From assembly GCA_029262875.1 (NCBI GenBank), contig JAJCYO010000119.1:22490-86489 (forward strand): a DNA stretch of 64,000 nucleotides, written 5' to 3'. Below are positions 48,286 through 58,800 of the stretch, in pieces (the stretch's first letter is position 1; each line of letters begins with the position of its first letter). Below the pieces are notes generated by a model. It was given only the letters and a program-made list of their open reading frames with translations, did no database searches and was not told the DNA's origin. The position numbers and the translations under genes are program-made. The DNA is from Flavobacteriales bacterium. GTDB lineage: Bacteria > Bacteroidota > Bacteroidia > Flavobacteriales_E > Vicingaceae.

Positions 48286-49366
48286 TTTGATTCAAAGTGT
48301 CGTATCCACCTTCTTTTAAGTATTGGTCTTGTTTAAATAATTTAAGGTCTGCCTGGACCATATCTTTACATAAACTAGCTAAATCATGTGTGTGTTCCCA
48401 CCCTAATTCTTTTTTAGCTTTAGATGGATCTCCAATTAATAAATCAACTTCAGTAGGTCTAAAGTACTTCTCATCAATTTCAACTAAGATATCACCAGTT
48501 GCTTTATTTTTACCTTTCTCGTTTATTCCTTCACCATTCCATTCAATTTCAATATCTACTTCCTTAAACGACATGGTGATAAAATCTCTTACAGTAGTTG
48601 TAACTCCAGTTGCTAATACATAGTCATCAGCAACATCTTGTTGAAGCATTCGCCACATTCCTTCTACGTAATCTTTTGCATGCCCCCAATCTCTTTTAGC
48701 ACTAATATTTCCTAAAAAAATTTTTTGTTGAAGGCCTAACTTTATTTTTGCTACACCCCTGGTAATTTTTCTTGTAACAAAAGTTTCTCCCCTTAATGGA
48801 CTTTCGTGGTTAAATAAGATGCCGTTACAAGCATACATGTTATAAGCTTCTCTATAGTTTTTTACTATCCAAAAGGCATAAAGTTTTGCTACGGCATACG
48901 GACTTCTTGGGTAAAAAGGAGTAGTTTCTGATTGAGGTACTTCCATTACTTTCCCATAAAGTTCTGAAGTAGAGGCTTGATAAAATCGAGTCTTTTTCTC
49001 TAATCCCAAAATTCGAATGGCCTCAAGTAATCTTAAAGCTCCAGTTGCATCTGCATTTGCAGTATACTCAGGTGTGTCAAAAGAAACTTGAACATGAGAC
49101 ATTGCTGCTAAATTGTAAATTTCATCTGGCTGAACATCTTGTACAATTCTGATCAGATTGGTAGAATCAGTCATGTCTCCATAATGAAGAATAAATTTCA
49201 CATTGTCTTCATGAAGATCTGTATATAAATGATCAATTCGGTTGGTATTGAAGAGAGAACTTCTTCTTTTAATACCATGAACTTCATAGCCCTTGTCTAA
49301 TAATAGTTCAGCTAAATAGGCTCCATCTTGACCTGTAACACCTGTAATTAAAGCAACTTTACTCAT
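48278..49366 (-). CDS. gmd: GDP-mannose 4,6-dehydratase
   Basis: It makes the GDP-4-keto-6-deoxymannose used by Fcl. The start at 49366 gives [20 protein letters not shown], the canonical N-terminus, and 362 residues; the longer frame upstream adds only a hydrophobic stretch and is not needed. The YxxxK site is YAVAKLYAF. Confidence 0.94.
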   Translation of the reverse strand: MSKVALITGVTGQDGAYLAELLLDKGYEVHGIKRRSSLFNTNRIDHLYTDLHEDNVKFILHYGDMTDSTNLIRIVQDVQPDEIYNLAAMSHVQVSFDTPEYTANADATGALRLLEAIRILGLEKKTRFYQASTSELYGKVMEVPQSETTPFYPRSPYAVAKLYAFWIVKNYREAYNMYACNGILFNHESPLRGETFVTRKITRGVAKIKLGLQQKIFLGNISAKRDWGHAKDYVEGMWRMLQQDVADDYVLATGVTTTVRDFITMSFKEVDIEIEWNGEGINEKGKNKATGDILVEIDEKYFRPTEVDLLIGDPSKAKKELGWEHTHDLASLCKDMVQADLKLFKQDQYLKEGGYDTLNQNE

Positions 49367-49426
49367 AAAAATTTGTTTGTACAATATTACGAATAAAACC
49401 AGAAAAAGGGATTGTGGTTTAAACAA

Positions 49427-49457
49427 AAAGAGCACTTCTTATTAAGAAGTGCTCTTT
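49427..49457 (-). terminator. Terminator after the substrate-binding protein gene
   Basis: AAAGAGCACTTCTTA pairs with TAAGAAGTGCTCTTT and, on the minus strand, is followed by T residues. It lies 19 bases after the binding-protein stop. Confidence 0.8.
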
Positions 49458-49475
49458 CATTATTTAATTCTTTTT

Positions 49476-51212
49476 TTATTCGTCATCGAAATCAAAATAT
49501 ACCTCTGTCATGTCTCTATACTCCATCGCATTTGATGGGAAGTTTTTAACGTGTACTTGAATAAGCCTTGTGTTCTCATCATAAAAAATAGGCATAATTG
49601 CTGCCTCATCAACAGATATCTGATCCACTTGTCTAAATAATTCAAATCTTTTCGCATCATCCACTTCTCTTAATGCGATATCAAATAAAGAGTCAAAACT
49701 TGAACTTTGGTAACGCATTGCATTGATGTATGCTTTAGTAGAAATGTCATCAGGAACATGAGCTCCATAAAGTAAGTTTAAGAAGTTTTCTGGATCTGGA
49801 TAATCAGCAATCCAACCTGCTCTCCAAAAGTTAGCTTTTCCTGTTTCTAAATTTTCTAAGTGCTGAGCAAATTGCATTTGTTCAATTTTAATGTCTATAC
49901 CTAAGTTTTCGTTCAACATTTTTTGAACCACTTCTGCGATTTGGACATTTCTATCTCCACCACCTGGATTTATTTGTAACGTTAAATCTGGGAAACCATT
50001 TCCATTAGGAAAGCCAGCTTTTGCCATGTGCTCTTTTGCTTTCTTTGTATCGAATTCATATCCTTTTACGTTCTCGTAATCATACCCTTTAAATGGAGGG
50101 ACAATACCATGTAAAGCTGGTCTACCTTCTCCTTGTAATGTATAAGTTACGATAGATTCTCTATCAATAGCATAGTTAAAAGCTTTTCTAACATCTACAT
50201 TGTCAAAAGGAGGTAATTTATGCTGGAAACCTAAGTAGTAAACACTTAAAGCCGGAACAACTTGCATAACATATGGTCTGTTTCCTCCTTTTTTAGCATC
50301 TTCTAATTCACCAACAACATCACTAATCATTTCTAATGGTAAACGGAAAATCATGTCCAAGTTACCTTTCTTAAATTCAAGTAATTCTGCTTTTTTCTCT
50401 TTGTTAAAAGAAAACTTAAGTCCATCTAAATATGGCAATTGATTTCCATGCTCATCAGTACCCCAGTAACCAGGATTTCTGTCTAATATAACAGTTTCAG
50501 ATTCTTTAATTCTTTTAACTCTAAAAGGACCAGTTCCAACACAGTTAATTCTCATGTCCATTCCATAAGTATCTACAGCTTCCTTTGGATACACATAGCA
50601 CGCATTGTGAGCAACGATGTTTAAGAACCCAGCAAAAGAATAATTCAAATCTATTTTAAGCGTATAGTCATCAACTACCGTAATCCCAGAAACTCCACCT
50701 TCTAATGGGGTTTTATTATTAACTGATTCGTGATATTCATTAGCACCTTTTACTTTATCTTTGAATAACCAATACATTTGGTTAGATGGGTCGCTCACAC
50801 ATATTCTGTCAAAGCAGTATTTAAAATCTGAAGCTTTTACTTCTCTTCCAGTTCCACCGTCAAAACAGTTGTTATCATGAAACATAACCCCTTTCTTAAG
50901 GTGAAAAGTATAAGATGTTGCATCCTCATTTACATCCCATTTTTCTGCTAAAGAAGGTAAGATGCTTAGGTTTTCTTGATCAAATTTTAATAAACCTTCA
51001 TAAACTTGATTGGCAATTCTGTTTTCCAGTGCCATTGTTACGTTCAAAGGATATAAACTTTTAAAATCCTCCGTTTCGTTCATTTTAAAAACGCCACCAT
51101 ATTTAACCCCGCCTTTAGCAGTTTGTGTGTTTGTGTTTGTATCGTTTTGATCTCCGCCACAGCTAGATAGTATTACTGTTGCTCCTATTAGTAGATAGAT
51201 TAATTTTTTCAT
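49476..51212 (-). CDS. Peptide-type ABC transporter substrate-binding lipoprotein
   Basis: The 578-residue SBP family 5 protein has a lipoprotein signal (Cys18, ILSSCGG) and the family's two-lobe pattern (YEGLLKFD, LKKGVMFHDN, VRKAFNYAIDRESIV). It should bind peptides or similar substrates in the periplasm. No permease or ATPase gene is nearby, so it acts with a distant transporter or independently. Confidence 0.88.
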   Translation of the reverse strand: MKKLIYLLIGATVILSSCGGDQNDTNTNTQTAKGGVKYGGVFKMNETEDFKSLYPLNVTMALENRIANQVYEGLLKFDQENLSILPSLAEKWDVNEDATSYTFHLKKGVMFHDNNCFDGGTGREVKASDFKYCFDRICVSDPSNQMYWLFKDKVKGANEYHESVNNKTPLEGGVSGITVVDDYTLKIDLNYSFAGFLNIVAHNACYVYPKEAVDTYGMDMRINCVGTGPFRVKRIKESETVILDRNPGYWGTDEHGNQLPYLDGLKFSFNKEKKAELLEFKKGNLDMIFRLPLEMISDVVGELEDAKKGGNRPYVMQVVPALSVYYLGFQHKLPPFDNVDVRKAFNYAIDRESIVTYTLQGEGRPALHGIVPPFKGYDYENVKGYEFDTKKAKEHMAKAGFPNGNGFPDLTLQINPGGGDRNVQIAEVVQKMLNENLGIDIKIEQMQFAQHLENLETGKANFWRAGWIADYPDPENFLNLLYGAHVPDDISTKAYINAMRYQSSSFDSLFDIALREVDDAKRFELFRQVDQISVDEAAIMPIFYDENTRLIQVHVKNFPSNAMEYRDMTEVYFDFDDE

Positions 51213-51241
51213 ATTACCTTATAAAATTTTTAACGTAATCA

Positions 51242-51249
51242 CAAATATA
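51242..51249 (-). promoter_or_regulatory. Candidate -7 box for the substrate-binding protein gene
   Basis: TATATTTG on the minus strand matches TAnnTTTG, about 30 bases before the start. The -33 element is unclear. Confidence 0.4.
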
Positions 51250-51403
51250 GTTATTACGGGAGAATATCCTAAATAAAGCGTCTTTAAAATGTCTTTTTTT
51301 TCAATAAGGAAGTAATAAATTTAAAATTTTGTTAAAGATTGATTTTTAATGCTCGTTTTTAACTAAAGTTAGGTCAATAATTAGCCACTTTTAGAGTTAT
51401 TAT

Positions 51404-51430
51404 ATTGCTTTTTAACAAATCGTATCTTTG
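51404..51430 (+). promoter_or_regulatory. Promoter of the large outer-membrane-like protein gene
   Basis: ATTG at 51404-51407 and TATCTTTG at 51423-51430, with about 15 bases between. Transcription would start near 51436, before the proposed TTG start. Confidence 0.5.
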
Positions 51431-51454
51431 TTAATTGTACCTTTTCTGAGGAAT

Positions 51455-54400
51455 TTGAAGAAAATACTTTTCATACTATTTATTTTAGCACTAACGATTC
51501 CACAAAAATCTGTTGCACAAGATGTTACCAATATCCGCCAACAAGATTTAACAATTAATTCGGATACTACTTTTATAGACAGTTTAAGTTTGGTTCCAAA
51601 TTCTGAGATTATATTTTTGGAAGATTCTCCTCTTGATAATAATAGTTATCAAATAAATTATACTAAAAGCTTATTTATTGTAAAAGATCGGGAATTAAAC
51701 GGTAAAACCATTTCCTTAACTTATAGAGTCTTTCCCATGTCTTTTGAAAAACCCTATGAACATAAAAAAATTGCAGATGTTGAGGCGATTAAGAAGACAT
51801 CAAAAAATCCTTTTTTATATGAATATACGGCCGAAAATGAAGATATTTTCTACCTAAATGGCTTGAATAAAAGTGGTAGTATTTCAAGAGGTGTCGTTTT
51901 TGGAAATAATCAAGATTTGGCAGTTAATTCGAGTTTAAACCTACAACTTTCCGGAAAAATAAGCGACAATATCAGCATATTAGCTAGTATTTCGGACGAT
52001 AATATACCAATTCAAGCAGAGGGAAATACTCAGCAACTGCAAGAGTTTGACAGGGTTTTCATTCAACTGTTCAGTGATTCATGGAAACTTACTGCAGGGG
52101 ATTTTTATTTGCAGCGCCCCAAAAGTTATTTTATGAATTTCAATAAAAAAGTGAAAGGTGGAAGTTTTGAATTAAAGATGAAAACCAGTAAGAAAAATGA
52201 ATTTAATACCATGAGGCCCATTATTAGTGCTGCTATTTCTAAAGGAAAATTTGCAAGAAACAAAATCAACGGGGTGGAGGGTAATCAAGGGCCATATAGG
52301 TTAACTGGAAGTGAAAATGAAACCTTTATTATTGTGTTGTCAGGTACTGAAAAAATATATGTAGATGGCAGGTTGATGACGAGGGGGAATGAGTTTGATT
52401 ATATTATTGATTATAACACCGCTGAATTGACTTTTACAACAAATAAATTAATTACAAAGGATTCTAGAATAGTTGCAGAATTCCAATATTCAGATAGGAA
52501 TTATGCAAGATCATTGGTCCATTTTGGAAATGATTTTGAAAGTAAGAAGTTGAAGTTAAGTGTAAATGTATATTCTGAACAGGACTCGAGAACTCAACCC
52601 TTGCAACAGGACTTAAATGATACGGAAAAATTGTTATTATCTGATATCGGAGATAGTTTGCAGAATGCGTTGGTTTCCAATGTCAGTTTAGTAGAATTTT
52701 CTGAAAACATAGTGCTTTATAAAGCTGTTGATACCTTAGGATTTAATCCAGTTTACGTTTATTCTACTAATCCAGACAGCGCCATTTATCAATTGGGGTT
52801 TTCATTTTTAGGTGCGAACAAGGGAAACTACATTCAAATTCAAAGTTCAGCCAATGGTAAAGTTTACGAGTGGGTGGTTCCCATAGCGGGTATTCCTCAA
52901 GGAGATTATGAACCAGTAGTTCTATTGGTTACACCTAAAACAAAACAAATGGCAACTTTTGGTGGACAATATAATTTTTCGAAAGAATCATTTCTCTCGT
53001 GGGAAGGAGGGGTTTCGAACAACGACATTAATACCTTTTCAGATGAGGACAGTAAAGATGACATAGGGTATGCTTTTAAAGTAAATTCTCATAATAAAAT
53101 AAAACTGAGTACTGCAAAAGAACCATGGAAATTTAAAATAGGAACGGGATACGAATTTATCGAACAATATTTTACTCCTATTGAAAGGTTTAGACCTGTG
53201 GAATTTGAACGAGATTGGAATATAAATAATGTCGTTTTTTCCTCAGACCGGCATGTTTTTGACGCTTTTGCAGGGTTCGAAAAAAAGAAAAAAGCGGATG
53301 TATTGTACAACATCAGTGTTTTAAAAAATGATGGAGAATATGATGGGTTAAAGAATTCGCTTTTTGCTATGTATAATTTAAAAGGATTTATTTTTAAAGG
53401 GGATGGAAGTTTTCTAACCACAGAGGGAATTAACAATACTCAGTTTGTTAGACATAAAGGAACATTGTCTAAAGGAATTGGATGGTTAGTGCTTGGTGTA
53501 GGAGAAGAGACAGAGCAAAATAAGTTTTTTATCGATCAGCAGTCGGATTCTTTACAAGCAGGTAGTTTTGAATTCATTTCATGGAATGCATTTATTCGTA
53601 ATGCAGATACCACTTTAAACAAATTTGTGTTAAGCTATAAGCAACGTGAAGATAATGCTCCTTTAGGCAATGATTTTAATGCTGCCACTTATGCTGAAGA
53701 CATCACTTTTTCACTGGGGATATTAAAGAATAAAAACCATAAGTTTAGGAGCAAAATAACATATAGAAAACTTCAGATTATTTCCTCAACGCTCTCAACA
53801 CTTAACCCTGAAGAAAATGTTTTAGCAAGAGTAGAATATGTTGCTAAATTTTTGAAAAATGCAATTACCTCAAACACTTACTATGAAGTTGGTTCTGGTT
53901 TAGAAGTGAAAAAGGAGTTTTCGTTTGTCGAGGTACAACCCGGACAAGGAACCCATGCTTATATAGGTGATTTGGATGCTAATGGGGTGAAAGATTTAAA
54001 TGAATTTGAAGTGGCAGCTTTTCAAGATCAAGCTACCTTTATTAAAGTATTTACACCAACAAATGAATTCGTTCGAACTTACACCAATCAATTTAATCAA
54101 GGACTATTTCTAAGACCTGAGACAAAATGGGGAGGGGAAAAAGGAATAAAAAAAGTGGTGTCGCGATTCTCTAATCGTACCAATTACAGAATAAGCAGAA
54201 AGGTTGATGATAAGCTGGATTACTATAACCCTTTTATCGGAGATATTGCTGATACTAGTTTAGTAACATTAAACTTAGGATTTTTAAACACCATTTATTT
54301 TAATCGAACTGGAACCAAGTTCGGTACTCAATTTACATTTCAAGACAATAGAGATCGATCATTATTAACCAATGGGATAGAGTCAAGAAAAAATATCAAT

Positions 54401-54916
54401 AGGGCCATTAAAACAAGGTGGAATATAACTAGAATGTACACCTTGACGTTGTTAACAGCGAATGGAGAAAAATCAAGTATTTCAGAATTCTTCAATAATA
54501 GAAATTTTGAATTAGAAATTGTCGAGATAGAACCTAAATTTACCTTTCAACCAAATGCTAAATTTAGGGCAAGTGTGCTCTATAGTTATAAAGAAAAAAT
54601 AAACGATACTTTGTATGGTGGGGAGGAATTGGTAAGTCAAACAGTTGGTGGAGAAATCAGGTATAATGTTGCTTCAAAAGGAAGTTTTAGAGGTACCTTT
54701 AATTACATTGACAATCAATTCGTATCCACCAATAATGCTTCCTTAGATTATGAAATGCTGGAAGGGCTTCAGGAAGGTTCAAACATGACATGGGAGATTA
54801 CCTATCAACAAAATTTATCTAAGCATATGCAGTTAAGTGTAAATTACAATGGAAGAAAATCTGAAGATACACCAATTATTCACACAGCTGGAGTACAGGT
54901 TAGAGCATTCTTTTAG
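51455..54916 (+). CDS. Large predicted outer-membrane protein, function unknown
   Basis: The start is taken as TTG at 51455, which gives a clean signal peptide (MKKILFILFILALTIPQKSV, then AQ) and 1153 residues; an upstream TTG overlaps the promoter. The long mature chain is beta-strand-rich with few Cys, suggesting an outer-membrane barrel or surface beta protein. One segment (GDLDANGVKDLNEFE) matches a calcium-binding EF-hand/dockerin-type loop. No family was recognised with confidence. It converges with the sprF gene, with 2 bases between the stops and no terminator visible. Confidence 0.7.
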   Translation: MKKILFILFILALTIPQKSVAQDVTNIRQQDLTINSDTTFIDSLSLVPNSEIIFLEDSPLDNNSYQINYTKSLFIVKDRELNGKTISLTYRVFPMSFEKPYEHKKIADVEAIKKTSKNPFLYEYTAENEDIFYLNGLNKSGSISRGVVFGNNQDLAVNSSLNLQLSGKISDNISILASISDDNIPIQAEGNTQQLQEFDRVFIQLFSDSWKLTAGDFYLQRPKSYFMNFNKKVKGGSFELKMKTSKKNEFNTMRPIISAAISKGKFARNKINGVEGNQGPYRLTGSENETFIIVLSGTEKIYVDGRLMTRGNEFDYIIDYNTAELTFTTNKLITKDSRIVAEFQYSDRNYARSLVHFGNDFESKKLKLSVNVYSEQDSRTQPLQQDLNDTEKLLLSDIGDSLQNALVSNVSLVEFSENIVLYKAVDTLGFNPVYVYSTNPDSAIYQLGFSFLGANKGNYIQIQSSANGKVYEWVVPIAGIPQGDYEPVVLLVTPKTKQMATFGGQYNFSKESFLSWEGGVSNNDINTFSDEDSKDDIGYAFKVNSHNKIKLSTAKEPWKFKIGTGYEFIEQYFTPIERFRPVEFERDWNINNVVFSSDRHVFDAFAGFEKKKKADVLYNISVLKNDGEYDGLKNSLFAMYNLKGFIFKGDGSFLTTEGINNTQFVRHKGTLSKGIGWLVLGVGEETEQNKFFIDQQSDSLQAGSFEFISWNAFIRNADTTLNKFVLSYKQREDNAPLGNDFNAATYAEDITFSLGILKNKNHKFRSKITYRKLQIISSTLSTLNPEENVLARVEYVAKFLKNAITSNTYYEVGSGLEVKKEFSFVEVQPGQGTHAYIGDLDANGVKDLNEFEVAAFQDQATFIKVFTPTNEFVRTYTNQFNQGLFLRPETKWGGEKGIKKVVSRFSNRTNYRISRKVDDKLDYYNPFIGDIADTSLVTLNLGFLNTIYFNRTGTKFGTQFTFQDNRDRSLLTNGIESRKNINRAIKTRWNITRMYTLTLLTANGEKSSISEFFNNRNFELEIVEIEPKFTFQPNAKFRASVLYSYKEKINDTLYGGEELVSQTVGGEIRYNVASKGSFRGTFNYIDNQFVSTNNASLDYEMLEGLQEGSNMTWEITYQQNLSKHMQLSVNYNGRKSEDTPIIHTAGVQVRAFF

Positions 54917-54918
54917 AA

Positions 54919-55842
54919 TTACTCAATAGATGGGGCCGATTTTTTCTTGGATTTTTTGCTATAGAACCTTGCACCAACCATTATTTCATGAGTTCCGTCA
55001 CTATAATTCTTTAAGTTAGTAGTGGTGAAATCATGAGCATAAGCAATCGTAAAACTATTACTAAGTAAAAACCCTAAAGAAGCAGTAATCGCATCTTTAT
55101 CACGGAAAGTTCCTGAAATCCATACTTGGTTTTTGTAGGTTATTTTTAATGTTCCTTCAAATTGAACAGGAGCGGGTTTTACATATTTTACAAAAACGAT
55201 AGGCTCAACAGTAAAGTCTTCTGTAGCATGAAATTTATAACCTCCCGTAACAAAAAAGTGAGAAGGTAAAGTTCCTGTTGGATTTTGACCCTCATCAAAA
55301 AATTCAACTTTATAGTTTAACAATTGAGGTGCAGAAAATCCAAAAAAGTATTTTTCATGATATAGATATAATCCAAACCCTGCATCAGGAACCAATTCTG
55401 ATTGAACTCCATTGGTTATGATGGCATCATTTTGATCCCGCAAAGTAATTTTTGACCCGTCTATCATGAATTGTAATAACCCAGCATTTATCCCTAATGA
55501 CAGTTTTAGTTTTTCATTAATTTTTAAATGGTATGCATAGGAAAGATCAATTCCAGTTCTTCTCGTTGGTCCTACAATATCTGTAAAAATGTACCCTCCA
55601 AACCCCATTTTACGATTTTTTGTTGGCCCATTTACACTCAATGTATATGTCCTAGGGGCATCAGTAATTCCTTCCCATTGATACCTGTGGGTAGAAACAC
55701 CTTCAAAATAACCTCGACTTCCTGCAACAGCAGGGTTAATCAGAAAGTCATTTAAAAAATATTGACTAAAGTGAGGAAGCTGTTGCGAGAACAAACTACT
55801 TCCACACAGAAGTAAACATGATATGATTAGTACCTTTTTCAT
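54919..55842 (-). CDS. sprF: SprF/PorP family partner of the giant adhesin
   Basis: The 307-residue outer-membrane protein has a signal peptide ending LFSQ and the family N-terminus LPHFSQYFLNDFLINPAVAG. In Flavobacterium SprF is needed for surface display of SprB, encoded next to it. The gene lies 19 bases downstream of the SprB-like gene, in the same operon order. It is a distinct paralogue of the porP next to gldK. Confidence 0.9.
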   Translation of the reverse strand: MKKVLIISCLLLCGSSLFSQQLPHFSQYFLNDFLINPAVAGSRGYFEGVSTHRYQWEGITDAPRTYTLSVNGPTKNRKMGFGGYIFTDIVGPTRRTGIDLSYAYHLKINEKLKLSLGINAGLLQFMIDGSKITLRDQNDAIITNGVQSELVPDAGFGLYLYHEKYFFGFSAPQLLNYKVEFFDEGQNPTGTLPSHFFVTGGYKFHATEDFTVEPIVFVKYVKPAPVQFEGTLKITYKNQVWISGTFRDKDAITASLGFLLSNSFTIAYAHDFTTTNLKNYSDGTHEIMVGARFYSKKSKKKSAPSIE

Positions 55843-55861
55843 ACTCTAAATCTAATTATTT

Positions 55862-58800
55862 CTACCTTAAAATGGTTATTGGACCAGTAAAAGGTTTTAT
55901 TGATTCTTCATGTAAGTCAATTATATAATAATATGTTCCAATTGGTAATTCTTCTCCATTATAAGTTCCATCCCAATCTTGTAAATATCCATCTGCATGG
56001 AACAATAATTCACCCCACCTGTTGTAAATTTCTACGACATTGTTAGGGAATTGTTCAATAAAATCAATTATCCAAACATCATTTACACCATCTCCATTAG
56101 GGGAAATTCCATCAGGGAATTTGATGTTAGGCAATACAGTGACAACAACACTATCGGTAGCTGAACAACCATTTGCTGAAGTTACAGTTACATAGTAGGT
56201 AGTTGTTACAATTGGTGAAGCAACTGGATTCGAAATAGTCGAATCACTTAATCCAGTACCAGGTGTCCAAGCATAAGTGAAACCACCTGTTGCATTTAAC
56301 GTTGTACTTGCCCCATCAAAAATAGTAACATCAGGACCAGCATTTGCAATTGGTAAAGGATCTACTGTAACACATACAGTATCGGTAAATACACATGCTC
56401 CAGTTACTTGGAAAGCATAACACGTTACACCAGCTACAGTAGGTATTGCTGAAACTGAATTTGTAGTACCTAATGAAACCATACTTGGTAATTCAAACCA
56501 TTCAACACTTGTAAATATACCTGAAGGAATTCCATTTAAGTTAGCGGTCGCACCTAAACATATTGTGGTGTCTAAACCTGCATCTGCTAATACAGTATCT
56601 GTAGCTCCAATATTAACAGAGTCAATAATACTACAACCATTTTGATCGAAAATTTCAACAGTATTTAACCCAAAACATAATCCAGTTTGCGTTCCTGTTT
56701 GACCTGGTATTGTATTTCCATTCCACTCAAATGTATATGGGCCAATTCCACCTGTAGGTGTTACGGTTGCACTTCCATCGCATGCAGCAGTACAAGAGAC
56801 ATCAACTTGGGTATTTGTGGCTGATATAACTATAGGTTCGATGATGGTAACACTATCGATTACTGAAGGACAATTGTTAGAATCGGTTATGGTTACAACA
56901 TAAGTTCCTGCACATAGGCTGCTGATAGAATCTGTTCCCTGACCTACAGTTACCTGACCTGCTGGAGCCCAATTGTATGTATAAGGCGAAGTGCCTCCAG
57001 TAGTATTAGAAACTACCCAGCCATCGCATACACCACTACAATTTATGTTTGAAGCAGTAATATTTGCTTGCAAAATTGCCGGTTGGGTAACACTATCAAT
57101 AGCTACACCAACACAACCAAAGCTGTCTGTTACGTTCAATGTATACTGACCAACACATAAGCCTGTAATTGTTGGTGAAGTATTAGGAACGCCAGCACTC
57201 CATAAATAAGTATAAGGTGCAGTTCCTCCAGTTGGAACAGAAGCTATTTGCCCATCACATAAGCTGTTACACGTAACATCGGTTACGGTAGTATTAGGTA
57301 GTGGTGCATTAACATTGCTTAAAGGGAAATTGAAGTTGGCTACACATCCTGTTGAATCTGTAATGGCAACGGTATAAGCTCCAGCACATAAATTAATTAA
57401 AGCACCTGTTACTGGCTGAGTAAGTATAGGCGCAGTTGGTGTTGTCCATAAAAAAGTATAAGGTCCAGTTCCTCCACTAGGAGTTAACGTTATCGAACCA
57501 TCACAAACACCACAATTAGGATCTACAATTACATCATTAGCTAAAATTGCTGTAGGTTCTGTTAAAATAACGGTGTCCATTGCGGTACAACCATTATTAT
57601 CCGTAACAGTAACAATATAAGTTCCGGCACACAAGCCTGTCGCTATTTGTGTGGTTTGATTAGAAGGATCATTCCAAGCATAAGTATAATTCGTTGTTCC
57701 ACCAAGAACATTTGCAATCACTGCTCCATCACATATTCCATTACAACTTACTGGAGTGTTCACACTTGCAGTGACTGTTAATAGGTTTGGCCCAGTAACG
57801 TTCGCGCTTATGGAGTCACTACAAAGTGCACTATCGGTAACTGTTACAACATTATTTCCGACACATAATCCACTTGTTGTAGTAGGAGTCGTATCACCAG
57901 ATGGATTCCACAAATAAGTATAATTAGGTGTTCCTCCGGTAACTGCTACAACTGCAATTCCATCACAATCGCCAAAACAAGTTTCGGGAACAATGTTGGT
58001 TATCGTTAAGTTTAATCCAGTGGTATTAACACTTATGGTATCTACGCTAACGCAGCCTCCATTATCTGTTACAGTAACAGTATATAGTCCTGCACAAAGG
58101 TTTGTTGCAGTTTGGTTAGTATCAGTTGGTGGAATTGCAGGAACCCAGCTGTAAGTATAAGGAGCTGTTCCTCCAGTAGGTAAAGCAGTTGCAGTACCAT
58201 CACATGCATTAGGACAAGTTTCATCCGTAGCACCCATTGCTAATGTAGGACCATTAATACTGTTTACAATAATGGTATAGTTAAAGGTACATCCCGTACC
58301 CTGATCTGTAATTTGAAGATCAACCGTTCCAGCACATAAACCAGCTATTGTTGAAGATGGAACGCCTAAATCAGTTTGCAAAACAAGGAAAGGAGCAGTT
58401 GTGCTTGTCCAAACAAAATCAAATGGACCAACCCCTCCAAACGGAGTAGAAGTCGCAGAACCATCACAACCAGGAAGACCACAACTTGGCCCTGTTACAA
58501 TGGTGCTATCATTTAATAGCGGAGCAGCAATTAATGTAGTAGTATCATTTACGGTACAATTATTTGCATCTACAACAATTACATAATACATTCCAGCACA
58601 TAAAGTATTTGTGGTGGTTTGAGTAGTATCTCCATTACTCCATATATACGTATAAGGAGCAACACCACCAGCTGGGGTAGTTGTAATACTTCCATCACAA
58701 ACTCCGTTACAGGTTAATGGATTAGGAGTTGATACAGTAGTTAGTACTGTTGGATCAATCACTTGTACACTTGCAGTATCTGTACAACCATTATTATCAG

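Noticed and set aside
49367..49435. Hydrophobic N-terminal extension of GDP-mannose dehydratase
   Set aside because: Family members start at MSKVALITG; the extension is upstream non-coding sequence.
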